Shown piece by piece: positions 8,294-15,419 of a DNA stretch of 47,263 nt (the first letter of the stretch is position 1; each line of letters opens with the position of its first letter). Source of the stretch: an uncultured Lachnospiraceae bacterium. GTDB lineage: Bacteria; Bacillota; Clostridia; Lachnospirales; Lachnospiraceae. The position numbers and the translations under genes are program-made. The DNA lies in contig CAJTVD010000001.1 of assembly GCA_910579495.1 (NCBI GenBank), positions 238,014-285,276 of the forward strand. Reading direction: 5' to 3'. The notes under the pieces are model-generated. The model had not been told where the DNA came from. It worked only from the letters and a program-made list of their open reading frames with translations, and ran no database searches.

Positions 8294-8926
8294 TTAGATC
8301 CTCATATCAAATTTTTGGTACATCATTCCCTGTCCGGGAACCGAATCCTGCCCAGGCATCACTGCCTGGCCTTCCTCATATGCGGCAGTTTCTTTTAAAT
8401 TTTCCGCCCTGTTCTCCGCCAGCGCCTGGGCGGCTTCCTCTGCCAGCTCTTTTGCATTTTCGCTTACTTTTTCGGCTGCTTTTACAGCTTCCTCCATAAC
8501 CTCGTCCAAAACCTCAGAGAGGACGCCTTTTTCCTCCTGGATGCCAAGGGCTTCTTCTACCAGCTCCTCTTTGCGCTCCTCGGGTGTCTTGGGTTTGGAC
8601 TTCTCTGCCGCTTCCGCGTTCTTTTCCCCCTGTTCCATAGCCTCGTCCAGTATGTGGAACATCTGCTCCCTGTTATAGGATGCCTTCGCCGCGGCAATTT
8701 CATCCTCATAAGTATGGAACATTTCCAGCTTCCGGGCAATTTCTTCCAGGGAGCCGCATTCCATGGACTTAAGCCCTTCCTTTTTCTTCTGCCAGAATGC
8801 AACTTCCCCCTCTGCCTTTTGCCTGCGCTGCATTTTTTCCTGGGTGCTCTTTAAAGGAGTCCCCAGAAAACGGGCACAGTTACCTTTGGCGGCGCCCCCT
8901 GCACCATGGAAAGATAAAATACTCAT
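8294..8926 (-). CDS. Hypothetical coiled-coil protein, Glu/Ala-rich
   Basis: I do not recognise the function of this 210-aa protein. The ATG follows an AGGAGG site. The short N-terminus (MSILSFHGAGGAAKG) is glycine-rich with no signal peptide, then residues about 30-185 are highly charged and helical with heptad-like spacing, rich in Glu, Ala and Lys. There is a Pro-rich hinge (SKPKTPEERKEE) near 113 and a Gly/Met-rich tail ending in FDMRI. Transcription is isolated: it has its own terminator and is flanked on both sides by members of the 37-bp repeat family. Possible roles are cytoplasmic scaffold or secreted/flagellar-type helical protein; I cannot separate these. Confidence 0.7.
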   Translation of the reverse strand: MSILSFHGAGGAAKGNCARFLGTPLKSTQEKMQRRQKAEGEVAFWQKKKEGLKSMECGSLEEIARKLEMFHTYEDEIAAAKASYNREQMFHILDEAMEQGEKNAEAAEKSKPKTPEERKEELVEEALGIQEEKGVLSEVLDEVMEEAVKAAEKVSENAKELAEEAAQALAENRAENLKETAAYEEGQAVMPGQDSVPGQGMMYQKFDMRI

Positions 8927-9035
8927 AAAAAACCTCCTGTCTCAGTTATGCTCCTGCCCAGCATGATTTCTTATGATATTTATCGTTACCTTTTCCCCTG
9001 TTATTTACACCTATGTTCCCAACTGTTTCATAAAG

Positions 9036-9080
9036 GTAACAAACGCCGTCACGCTACGCGAGCCGGCTTATTGTAATGAA
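9036..9080. repeat. 37-bp repeat family, single copy (copy B)
   Basis: One unit with the shared core GTAACAAACGCCGTCACGCT, then GCGAGCCGGCTTATTGTAA. It abuts the A-tract of the fucO terminator at 9079-9128, the same arrangement as copy A. Confidence 0.85.
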
Positions 9081-9128
9081 AAAAGCTGACGGAAAGAGCC
9101 TGCCTGCACAGGCCCTTTCCATTCAGCT
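9079..9128 (-). terminator. Intrinsic terminator of fucO
   Basis: Long minus-strand stem in which AAGCTGA, TGGAAAG and GCC pair with GGC, CTTTCC and TCAGCTT, with single mismatches between blocks, followed by a run of T. It begins 16 bp after the fucO stop. Confidence 0.85.
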
Positions 9129-9143
9129 TATGTCCCTTCCCTA

Positions 9144-10292
9144 TTAAATCAGGGATTCATACAGCTTTGTGATCTCTTCCACGCTGGTTTCTTTGGGATT
9201 GCCAGGCCTGCAGGCATCATCATAAGCAGACTGGGCAAGGAAAGGGATATCCTCTCTCTTTACGATTTCTTTTAAGTCTGCCGGAATGCCAACATCCTGT
9301 GAAAGTTTCTTTACTGCGTCAACTGCTGCTTTGCGGTATTCCTCCTGGCTCATGGAGTCCACACCCTTAACGCCCATTGCCCTGGCAATTTCACGGTACT
9401 TTTCCCCTGTAGCTTCCCCGTTGTATTCCATAACGGTGGGAAGGATGATCGCATTGGCAATGCCGTGAGGAGTATCATACAGTGCACCCAGAGGATGTGC
9501 CATGGAGTGTACGATCCCAAGGCCTACATTGGAAAATCCCATTCCTGCCACATACTGTCCAAGAGCCATATCTGCCCTTCCTTCAGGGGTATTATCCACT
9601 GCCCCCCTTAAAGAGCGGGAAATGATTTCTATTGCTTTCAGATGGAACATATCGGATAATTCCCATGCCCCTGCAGTAATATAGCCTTCAATCGCATGGG
9701 TCAGGGCATCCATTCCTGTGGCTGCTGTCAGGCCTTTGGGCATGGTAGACATCATCTCCGGGTCCACAAAGGCAACTACCGGGATATCCTTGGGGTCTAC
9801 GCAAACCATCTTGCGGTTCTTGGCCGCATCAGTGATAACATAGTTAATCGTTACCTCCGCCGCAGTCCCAGCGGTGGTAGGAACTGCAAAAATCGGCACA
9901 GATTTATTCTTGGTAGGTGCAACGCCCTCTAAGCTTACCACATCCTCAAACTCCGGGTTTTTAATGATAATGCCAATTGCCTTTGCTGTATCCATAGAGG
10001 AACCGCCGCCAATTGCCACCAGATAATCCGCACCGGATTTCTTAAATGCTTCCACACCTGTCTGCACATTTTCAATGGTAGGGTTTGGCTTAATATTGGA
10101 ATACATCTCATAAACCAGCCCTGCTTTCTCTAACACATCCAGGACCTTTTTGGTCACTCCAAACTTAACCAGGTCAGGGTCTGAACATACAAATGCCTTG
10201 GTAAATCCTCTTCCCTTTGCTTCTGTGGCAATCTCCCTGACCGCACCGGCTCCATGGTAGGAGGTTTCATTTAACACAAATCTGTTGGCCAT
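9144..10292 (-). CDS. fucO: Lactaldehyde reductase (iron-containing alcohol dehydrogenase)
   Basis: NADH-dependent reduction of lactaldehyde to 1,2-propanediol, the fermentative end of fucose or rhamnose use. The 382-aa length and sequence follow E. coli FucO closely (start MANRFVLNET; VTINYVITD; LTHAIEGYITAGAW). The nucleotide motif GGGSSMD is at 95-101, and the iron ligands fall on Asp195, His199, His262 and His276. No fucose or rhamnose catabolic genes are in view, so it appears to be a stand-alone unit. It has its own terminator and a leader of about 80 bp with a dyad that may be an operator. Confidence 0.92.
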   Translation of the reverse strand: MANRFVLNETSYHGAGAVREIATEAKGRGFTKAFVCSDPDLVKFGVTKKVLDVLEKAGLVYEMYSNIKPNPTIENVQTGVEAFKKSGADYLVAIGGGSSMDTAKAIGIIIKNPEFEDVVSLEGVAPTKNKSVPIFAVPTTAGTAAEVTINYVITDAAKNRKMVCVDPKDIPVVAFVDPEMMSTMPKGLTAATGMDALTHAIEGYITAGAWELSDMFHLKAIEIISRSLRGAVDNTPEGRADMALGQYVAGMGFSNVGLGIVHSMAHPLGALYDTPHGIANAIILPTVMEYNGEATGEKYREIARAMGVKGVDSMSQEEYRKAAVDAVKKLSQDVGIPADLKEIVKREDIPFLAQSAYDDACRPGNPKETSVEEITKLYESLI

Positions 10293-10323
10293 AACATATT
10301 TCTCCTTTTCTTTCCCTTTAATT

Positions 10324-10375
10324 GTTACCGGACGGATCCATCCGTTGGCTGTAACATATACTTATTTCCATTATA
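10324..10375 (-). promoter_or_regulatory. fucO promoter -10 and leader dyad
   Basis: A minus-strand TATAAT lies at 10370-10375 with no convincing -35. Just downstream, a nested dyad is centred near 10339: inner ACGGAT/ATCCGT (10332-10337 and 10340-10345) and outer GTTAC/GTAAC (10324-10328 and 10351-10355). Its position after the start site suits repressor binding; the regulator is unknown. Confidence 0.45.
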
Positions 10376-10429
10376 ATACATTTTTTTCACTTTTCCTATA
10401 GGAATTTTTGCGGCTTATATGCCCGCCCA

Positions 10430-11017
10430 TCATTCATCCTTAATATCAACAAACTCTGCGTCGATGATTTTTTCTTTGTCTTTTCTCACCTTAAAGACTC
10501 TTGAAATGATCCACATATCCGATGCACCGTCATATATCAGGGAGATACCGATCATCCTCACCACCATCTCCACTGCGCCAAAAGGATTGCGCACAAGCAC
10601 ACCGCCAAAGCACACAGTAAGAATCCCGAACACCAGCGCAACCCACCATCTCCCATAACCTTCCCTGTGCAGTTCCAACGCCTGGGAAACGTTATGTATG
10701 CCATGTATGATGATTAAAATGCCTACAATCACAGGTATTGCCATCAGAATCATTTCCGGGCTGAAAAGGATCCACAGGCCGATTACAGAAAAAACAATGC
10801 CCAGAAGCAGCATTCCCTGGGAAATAATGGTGCGTTCCCGCAGGCGCAGGTAAGCTGCCACCTGTACCAGCCCATAGACCAAAAGTATGCTCCCCATTAG
10901 CATACATACAATCTGGGTGGTGGTTCCCGGCCAGATCAATAAAACCAGCCCTGCCAGTATACATACCAGTGCTGACACCGAATAATTCACTTTAAGACCT
11001 TTAATAAAATCCGCCAT
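10430..11017 (-). CDS. DUF308 (HdeD-like) membrane protein
   Basis: A 195-aa integral membrane protein of the DUF308/HdeD family. Six hydrophobic segments come in three pairs (about 14-32, 36-55, 67-85, 88-108, 122-142 and 146-165), and the tail is charged and cytoplasmic (KVRKDKEKIIDAEF). HdeD in E. coli is linked to acid resistance, but the family role in Clostridia is not established. It sits 164 bp downstream of the VanZ-like gene, with a gap holding two copies of a 20-bp palindromic repeat that may control it. It could still be the end of the truA operon. Confidence 0.8.
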   Translation of the reverse strand: MADFIKGLKVNYSVSALVCILAGLVLLIWPGTTTQIVCMLMGSILLVYGLVQVAAYLRLRERTIISQGMLLLGIVFSVIGLWILFSPEMILMAIPVIVGILIIIHGIHNVSQALELHREGYGRWWVALVFGILTVCFGGVLVRNPFGAVEMVVRMIGISLIYDGASDMWIISRVFKVRKDKEKIIDAEFVDIKDE

Positions 11018-11033
11018 ATCTTCTTCTCCTATT

Positions 11034-11155
11034 CCAGTTCCGTAACTGCCCTTCCAATACCTTTAGGCGGCAGAGAAATTTCTGTACGCCCTGCTTCCAT
11101 AAATTCCTCTGGGCATTGCCCGGGCTGTTACTGTCCCAGTTCCGTAACTGCCCTT
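11034..11155. repeat. Two identical 20-bp palindromic repeats upstream of the DUF308 gene
   Basis: CCAGTTCCGTAACTGCCCTT occurs at 11034-11053 and again at 11136-11155. Each contains the imperfect palindrome CAGTT-CCGT-AACTG. One copy lies just upstream of the ribosome site of the DUF308 gene, the other about 100 bp earlier, like paired operators for a looping regulator. A local duplication is the alternative. Confidence 0.6.
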
Positions 11156-11181
11156 ATTGTTATATTATTGTTTTTGTTTTC

Positions 11182-11673
11182 TTATGATTTATTCTTTTGG
11201 GGATGCCTCTTCCTTACTGCTTCAAATGCCAGGTAAGCCAGGTAGCCAAGTATAGCCCCCACGGTGTTGAGCAGGATATCATCCACGTCAAATGCGCCGA
11301 AGGCACTAAATAGCTGGAAGACCTCTATTCCTGTGACAAACAGCAGGGCGTTAAGGAGCATGACCAGGAAATTTCTTCCCCATTTCACCACATAGGGCAG
11401 CAGAAAGCCAAAGGGAATGAAGACCACCACGTTTCCCACCAGGTTCTCGAAACTGTTTAACTTATAGGAATAGTCTATATACATACGTATGGTCTTAAAT
11501 AAGGTAAAATTAGCGGTATCCAGCCCTTCAAAAATTACCTCCTTTTCCCATGTGGCGGCGATTTCCTTCATCTGTTCCCATGGGTATTTAAATATGATCA
11601 CCTTTATCACAGCCACTAAATAAAGAAAAAAAACCAGTCTGACATATTTCTTTTGAAACAGCCACTTTTCCAC
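11182..11673 (-). CDS. VanZ-like family membrane protein
   Basis: A 163-aa protein with the VanZ-like fold: an N-terminal membrane segment (about 12-30), the signature NLVGNVVVFIPFGFLLP near 78-95, and later segments ending near 152. It starts with GTG, whose first base is the last base of the truA TAG stop (TAGTG), so translation is coupled to truA. VanZ of glycopeptide-resistance operons gives teicoplanin resistance, but the family is broad and there are no van ligase genes here. I read it as an ordinary membrane protein of unknown function. Confidence 0.82.
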   Translation of the reverse strand: MEKWLFQKKYVRLVFFLYLVAVIKVIIFKYPWEQMKEIAATWEKEVIFEGLDTANFTLFKTIRMYIDYSYKLNSFENLVGNVVVFIPFGFLLPYVVKWGRNFLVMLLNALLFVTGIEVFQLFSAFGAFDVDDILLNTVGAILGYLAYLAFEAVRKRHPQKNKS

Positions 11674-12440
11674 TAATAGAGAACCTCCATCAGTGCAAGT
11701 CCTTTTGCAGGGACAAGTTCCCCGGCGTTTTCCCGCAGGCCTGCCTCCAGTATCTGTGCAATCTCTTCAGGCTTTCTCTTTTGCATCCCCACTTCCAGCA
11801 GGGTTCCTGTGATGATCCTTGCCATATGGTATAAAAACCCGTTTCCCTTATACCAGAAGCAGATCTCATCGGCTGTGCCATCCATTGCCATGGACAGGCC
11901 CGAAGACCTTTCTATGCGGATGTCCTCCATCACCCGGACTGTGGACTTATTCCCCCGTTTGCTTGAAGTAAAGGCTTTGAAATCATGGGTACCCAGAAAT
12001 GCCTTTGCCGCATTTTCCATTGCCTCCAGGTCCAGCTCCTGTGTTACCAAATGGGTATACTTTCTGTCAAACACATGGGGAACCGGCGAGTTGACCACCC
12101 GGTAGCAGTAAATCTTCCCCCTGGCATTGAGCCTGCTGTGGAACCGCTCCGAGGCTTCGGTAAGGGAAATCACCCCAATATCCTCCGGCAGGTAAAAATT
12201 CATGTACTCCTGTATTTCCGCCGGGCTCTTATCTGTGTCCCAGTGGAAATTGGCAACCTGCCCCAGGGCATGGACTCCTGCGTCCGTGCGCCCGGAGCCA
12301 GTCACCTCAATCTTCTTCCCGGCCATTTTTAAAAGCAATGCCTCCAGCTTTCCCTGGATGGTGTTCTGGGTGTTTCCCTGTTTCTGCCATCCCTGATATC
12401 TGGTTCCCTCATACTGCAATATCATTTTAAAATTACGCAT
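11673..12440 (-). CDS. truA: tRNA pseudouridine(38-40) synthase
   Basis: Converts uridines 38-40 of the tRNA anticodon arm to pseudouridine. The 255-aa length is standard. The catalytic Asp53 sits in GSGRTDAGVHALGQ, and the RNA-binding features (YEGTRYQGWQ at 10-19; FHWDTDK; GNGFLYHMARIITG near 200) are all present. The ATG directly follows the stop of the dehydrogenase gene upstream (adjacent at 12440/12441), and its stop overlaps the VanZ-like start, so it is in the middle of a tight operon. Confidence 0.96.
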   Translation of the reverse strand: MRNFKMILQYEGTRYQGWQKQGNTQNTIQGKLEALLLKMAGKKIEVTGSGRTDAGVHALGQVANFHWDTDKSPAEIQEYMNFYLPEDIGVISLTEASERFHSRLNARGKIYCYRVVNSPVPHVFDRKYTHLVTQELDLEAMENAAKAFLGTHDFKAFTSSKRGNKSTVRVMEDIRIERSSGLSMAMDGTADEICFWYKGNGFLYHMARIITGTLLEVGMQKRKPEEIAQILEAGLRENAGELVPAKGLALMEVLY

Positions 12441-13427
12441 TTATTTTACCTCCCAGGGATTTTCCTTCCCCTCTACAAAATTCCTGCATCCAAGCAGGGA
12501 GTCCCGGACCACTGTTTCCACACAATCATCAGTATAAAAGGCCATATGATGGCTTACCGTTACATTGGGAAAGCCCCGGAGCACAGCCAGCTCCCTGTTA
12601 TTCAGTATATCTGATTTATGGTCATAATAATACAATCCAAATTCATTTTCCACTACGTCAAGGCCTGCGCCGCCTATTTTCCCCTCTTCAATACCCGCAA
12701 TCAGGGCCTGGGTATCAATCAGCCCGCCCCTTGCCGTATTGACAATGATTACCCCGTCTTTCATCCGGGAAATGGCTTCCCTGTCTATCATATGGTAATT
12801 GGCATCGGTAAGGGGCGCATGTAAAGTGATTACATCCGCCTGCCGCCAAAGCTCCTCCAAAGAAACGTAGGCTGCGCCTCCCTCTCTTACCTCCCTGCTT
12901 TCCTGCAGGTCATAGGCTATTACACGGCAGCCAAAGCCGGAAAGGTTCCGGATCACCTGCCTGCCGATCCTGCCCGTCCCCACAACGCCTACCGTCAAAT
13001 CCTTCAGTTCCCTTCCCTGGATTCCTTTCAGGGAATAATCCTGTATATTGGTCCGCTCTATAATCCGTTTCATTTTCCGGATAGCCATAAGGATCAACAT
13101 TACCGTATAATCCGCCACCCCGCAGGGGCCATAAGGGGCGTTGGCCACCTTCATGCCCAGCTCCCCTGCCGCCTTTACATCTATATGGTCATAGCCAATG
13201 GTCCTGGTTGCCACATACCCTACCCCATACCCGGCAAAAACCCGCAGAAGCTCCCGGGGCATCTTTGAGGTGAGAATGTTGATGCATTCACTCCCCTTTG
13301 CCAGCGCCGCATTGTCCTTATCCGGTGCCTCCTGGCACAGGGCCAGCTCTATCCCAAGCTCCCTTCCATATTTTTCAAACAGCCCCTTTTCATCAAAAGG
13401 CCTGCAGCTATACACCGTAACCTTCAT
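12441..13427 (-). CDS. D-2-hydroxyacid dehydrogenase (D-lactate dehydrogenase-like)
   Basis: NAD-dependent interconversion of a 2-oxoacid and a D-2-hydroxyacid, most like D-lactate dehydrogenase. In 328 aa it shows the dinucleotide motif GVVGTGRIGRQV near 148-159, Asp after the second strand (VIAYDL) pointing to NAD over NADP, and the catalytic Arg (NTARGG), Glu (DVVENEFG) and His (SHHMAFYT). The family includes VanH, but no VanA or VanX is present. The stop abuts the truA start codon. Pyruvate is the probable substrate; 2-ketoisocaproate or phenylpyruvate are possible. Confidence 0.85.
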   Translation of the reverse strand: MKVTVYSCRPFDEKGLFEKYGRELGIELALCQEAPDKDNAALAKGSECINILTSKMPRELLRVFAGYGVGYVATRTIGYDHIDVKAAGELGMKVANAPYGPCGVADYTVMLILMAIRKMKRIIERTNIQDYSLKGIQGRELKDLTVGVVGTGRIGRQVIRNLSGFGCRVIAYDLQESREVREGGAAYVSLEELWRQADVITLHAPLTDANYHMIDREAISRMKDGVIIVNTARGGLIDTQALIAGIEEGKIGGAGLDVVENEFGLYYYDHKSDILNNRELAVLRGFPNVTVSHHMAFYTDDCVETVVRDSLLGCRNFVEGKENPWEVK

Positions 13428-13510
13428 TCTACCACACCTTTCCCTCCCTTACCCCTGGCCCGCTCCCATCCCAGGAAAACCGGGGCTGCCCAGGCCAGGC
13501 TAAGAAAATC

Positions 13511-14722
13511 TTACACCGGGTCTTTTGTTGTTTCCGATTTCCTTTTGTCTTTCGCCTTGCGTTCATAAATCCGTACTGCTTCCATGTCTTCTTCCTCCAG
13601 ATGCCTGAAATTGCTGATGCTGGCATACAAGACCTTCAGGCTGTTTAAGGTAGTGTCAAAAACCCCCTCCTGGTACATATTCAGCACAATGATCCCTATC
13701 GGGACGGCAATGATCATCCCCACCACGCTCCCCGCCTTATAGCCAATAAACAGCAAAAACAGCGTGGGAATAGGGGAAAGCCCTACAGACTCTCCCACAA
13801 TCTTGGGCTGGATCAGCTGCCTTGCAAGCTGCCCCACGCCCCAGATGACCAAAAGCCCGATCACCATGGGGTAATCACCGCTCAAAAACTTCACCGCCGC
13901 CCAGGGCAGCAGGACAGTCCCTGTGCCAAAAAAAGGGAGGAAATCCAAAAACGCCACTCCCACGGCAATGATAAACGCATACCTGATTTTTAAAACCCAG
14001 AAGCCAATGCCAAGGAGCAGGTACATCCAGACTTCAATCTTAAACTGCGCCTTAAAATAACCTCCCACAGCATGTTTCAGCCCTCTTTTGATCATGCCAA
14101 AGTGTTCCATCACGGATTCCGGCATTGCCTTTGACACCATATTTGCCACATAATCCTTGTCTGCAACAAAAAAATAGGCGGACAGAAGGCACATAATAAT
14201 CCCAATCAGGATAGACGGCAGATTTTTGGCGAACCGGCTTAAGGCTTCTATAGTCGGCATGCTGATGCCGCCAAGCAGCTCTCCCATATACTCGTCCACA
14301 TTGGCGGTAATCCTGTGAAAGGTGTTCCTTATGCCCTCCGGGAGATATCTGCTTGCGTTGTCTAACTTCTGCCCGATTTCCTCAAAATCCTGCTGTGCGC
14401 CTGCCCACATCTCCGGCATTTCCCCCACAAAAGACACAATGCCCTCTGTAAGCTTTACCCCCACAAAATAGCCCCCCAGGATCACCAGTGCAATCACAGA
14501 AATGATCACAAAGGCAGACCCCGCCATTCTTTTGACCTTCAGTTTCTTTTCAAAAAATTTTACCAGAGGGCCCGCGATCAGGGCAATAATCCACCCTATC
14601 ACAAAGGGCATAAAATAGATCACAATTCTGGGAAGCACAAAAATGCAAAACAGCAATAATACCAGCATGATTCCCAGATTGACTAATACTTTTAAATAGG
14701 TTCTTCTTTTTCCGCCGTCCAT
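13511..14722 (-). CDS. AI-2E family membrane protein (YtvI-like)
   Basis: A 403-aa polytopic membrane protein of the AI-2E/PerM/YtvI family. Paired N-terminal helices span about 12-52, another about 70-92, a long soluble stretch follows (about 95-160), and the C-terminal half is dense in helices. The family signature is visible as FLDFLPFFGTGTVLLP and GQLARQLIQPKIVGESVGLSP. Members include exporters and the sporulation protein YtvI; in a spore former the latter is plausible but not proven. It lies 10 bp downstream of ysxC and so belongs to the same operon. The tail (about 370-403) is charged and cytoplasmic. Confidence 0.82.
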   Translation of the reverse strand: MDGGKRRTYLKVLVNLGIMLVLLLFCIFVLPRIVIYFMPFVIGWIIALIAGPLVKFFEKKLKVKRMAGSAFVIISVIALVILGGYFVGVKLTEGIVSFVGEMPEMWAGAQQDFEEIGQKLDNASRYLPEGIRNTFHRITANVDEYMGELLGGISMPTIEALSRFAKNLPSILIGIIMCLLSAYFFVADKDYVANMVSKAMPESVMEHFGMIKRGLKHAVGGYFKAQFKIEVWMYLLLGIGFWVLKIRYAFIIAVGVAFLDFLPFFGTGTVLLPWAAVKFLSGDYPMVIGLLVIWGVGQLARQLIQPKIVGESVGLSPIPTLFLLFIGYKAGSVVGMIIAVPIGIIVLNMYQEGVFDTTLNSLKVLYASISNFRHLEEEDMEAVRIYERKAKDKRKSETTKDPV

Positions 14723-14732
14723 AACTATACTC

Positions 14733-15341
14733 CTACTGCGGGCCTGCTGGCTCCTCCCCTTCCAGATAGGTATCCAGAAGCTGGTAAATCTCCTCCCGTC
14801 CCTGTTTGGTGAGGGCAGAATAAGGTATCACAATGGTATTTGCCAGGGCTTCCAATCCGGTTTTGATCAGCTTCACCTGCTTTTGGACCTGGCTGCGCTT
14901 AATCTTGTCCAGTTTCGTAGCAATCAAAACCGGCTCAAAGCCCTGGTGCAGAATCCACTGGTACATTAATTTGTCGTTGTCAGTAGGCGCATGGCGGATA
15001 TCCACCAGCAGGAAAACCGCCCTTAACTGTTTGGAGGTATGGAGATACCGTTCTACCATTTTTCCCCATTTCTCCTTGGTTTCCACATTTGCCCGTGTAT
15101 ACCCGTAGCCGGGCAGATCCACAAAATACATCTGGCCGTTAATGTTATAATAATTAATGGTCTGGGTCTTCCCCGGCTGGGAGCTGGTTTTGGCCAGCGC
15201 CTTCCGGTTCATCAGCCCATTGATCAGGGAAGATTTCCCTACGTTGCTTTTCCCTGCAAATGCAAATTCCATATGTTCATTTTCAGGGAATTTGCTGGTA
15301 ATGCCACAAACAGTTTCAAGATTTACATTTTTTATTATCAT
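14733..15341 (-). CDS. ysxC: Ribosome-biogenesis GTPase YsxC/EngB
   Basis: A 202-aa essential-type GTPase that assists maturation of the large ribosomal subunit. G1 is GKSNVGKSS near 30-38, G2 Thr lies in KTSSQPGKTQT, G3 is DLPGYG and G4 is TKLDK near 142-146, followed by the SALT-type G5. Length and order match the family. It follows lon by 78 bp, in the lon-ysxC order common in Firmicutes, and precedes the AI-2E-type gene by 10 bp. Confidence 0.95.
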   Translation of the reverse strand: MIIKNVNLETVCGITSKFPENEHMEFAFAGKSNVGKSSLINGLMNRKALAKTSSQPGKTQTINYYNINGQMYFVDLPGYGYTRANVETKEKWGKMVERYLHTSKQLRAVFLLVDIRHAPTDNDKLMYQWILHQGFEPVLIATKLDKIKRSQVQKQVKLIKTGLEALANTIVIPYSALTKQGREEIYQLLDTYLEGEEPAGPQ

Positions 15342-15419
15342 TTTTTACCCTTAACATTTCTATTTATTTTTTAAGGCAGCTTCCCTCCCGGCTCCCGGGC
15401 AGAAGTCCCCCTTATACCG

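Noticed and set aside
11182..13427. VanZ-like plus D-lactate dehydrogenase-like genes as a vancomycin-resistance cluster
   Set aside because: No VanA/B ligase, VanX or VanRS is present; both genes are parts of the truA operon and belong to broad families.
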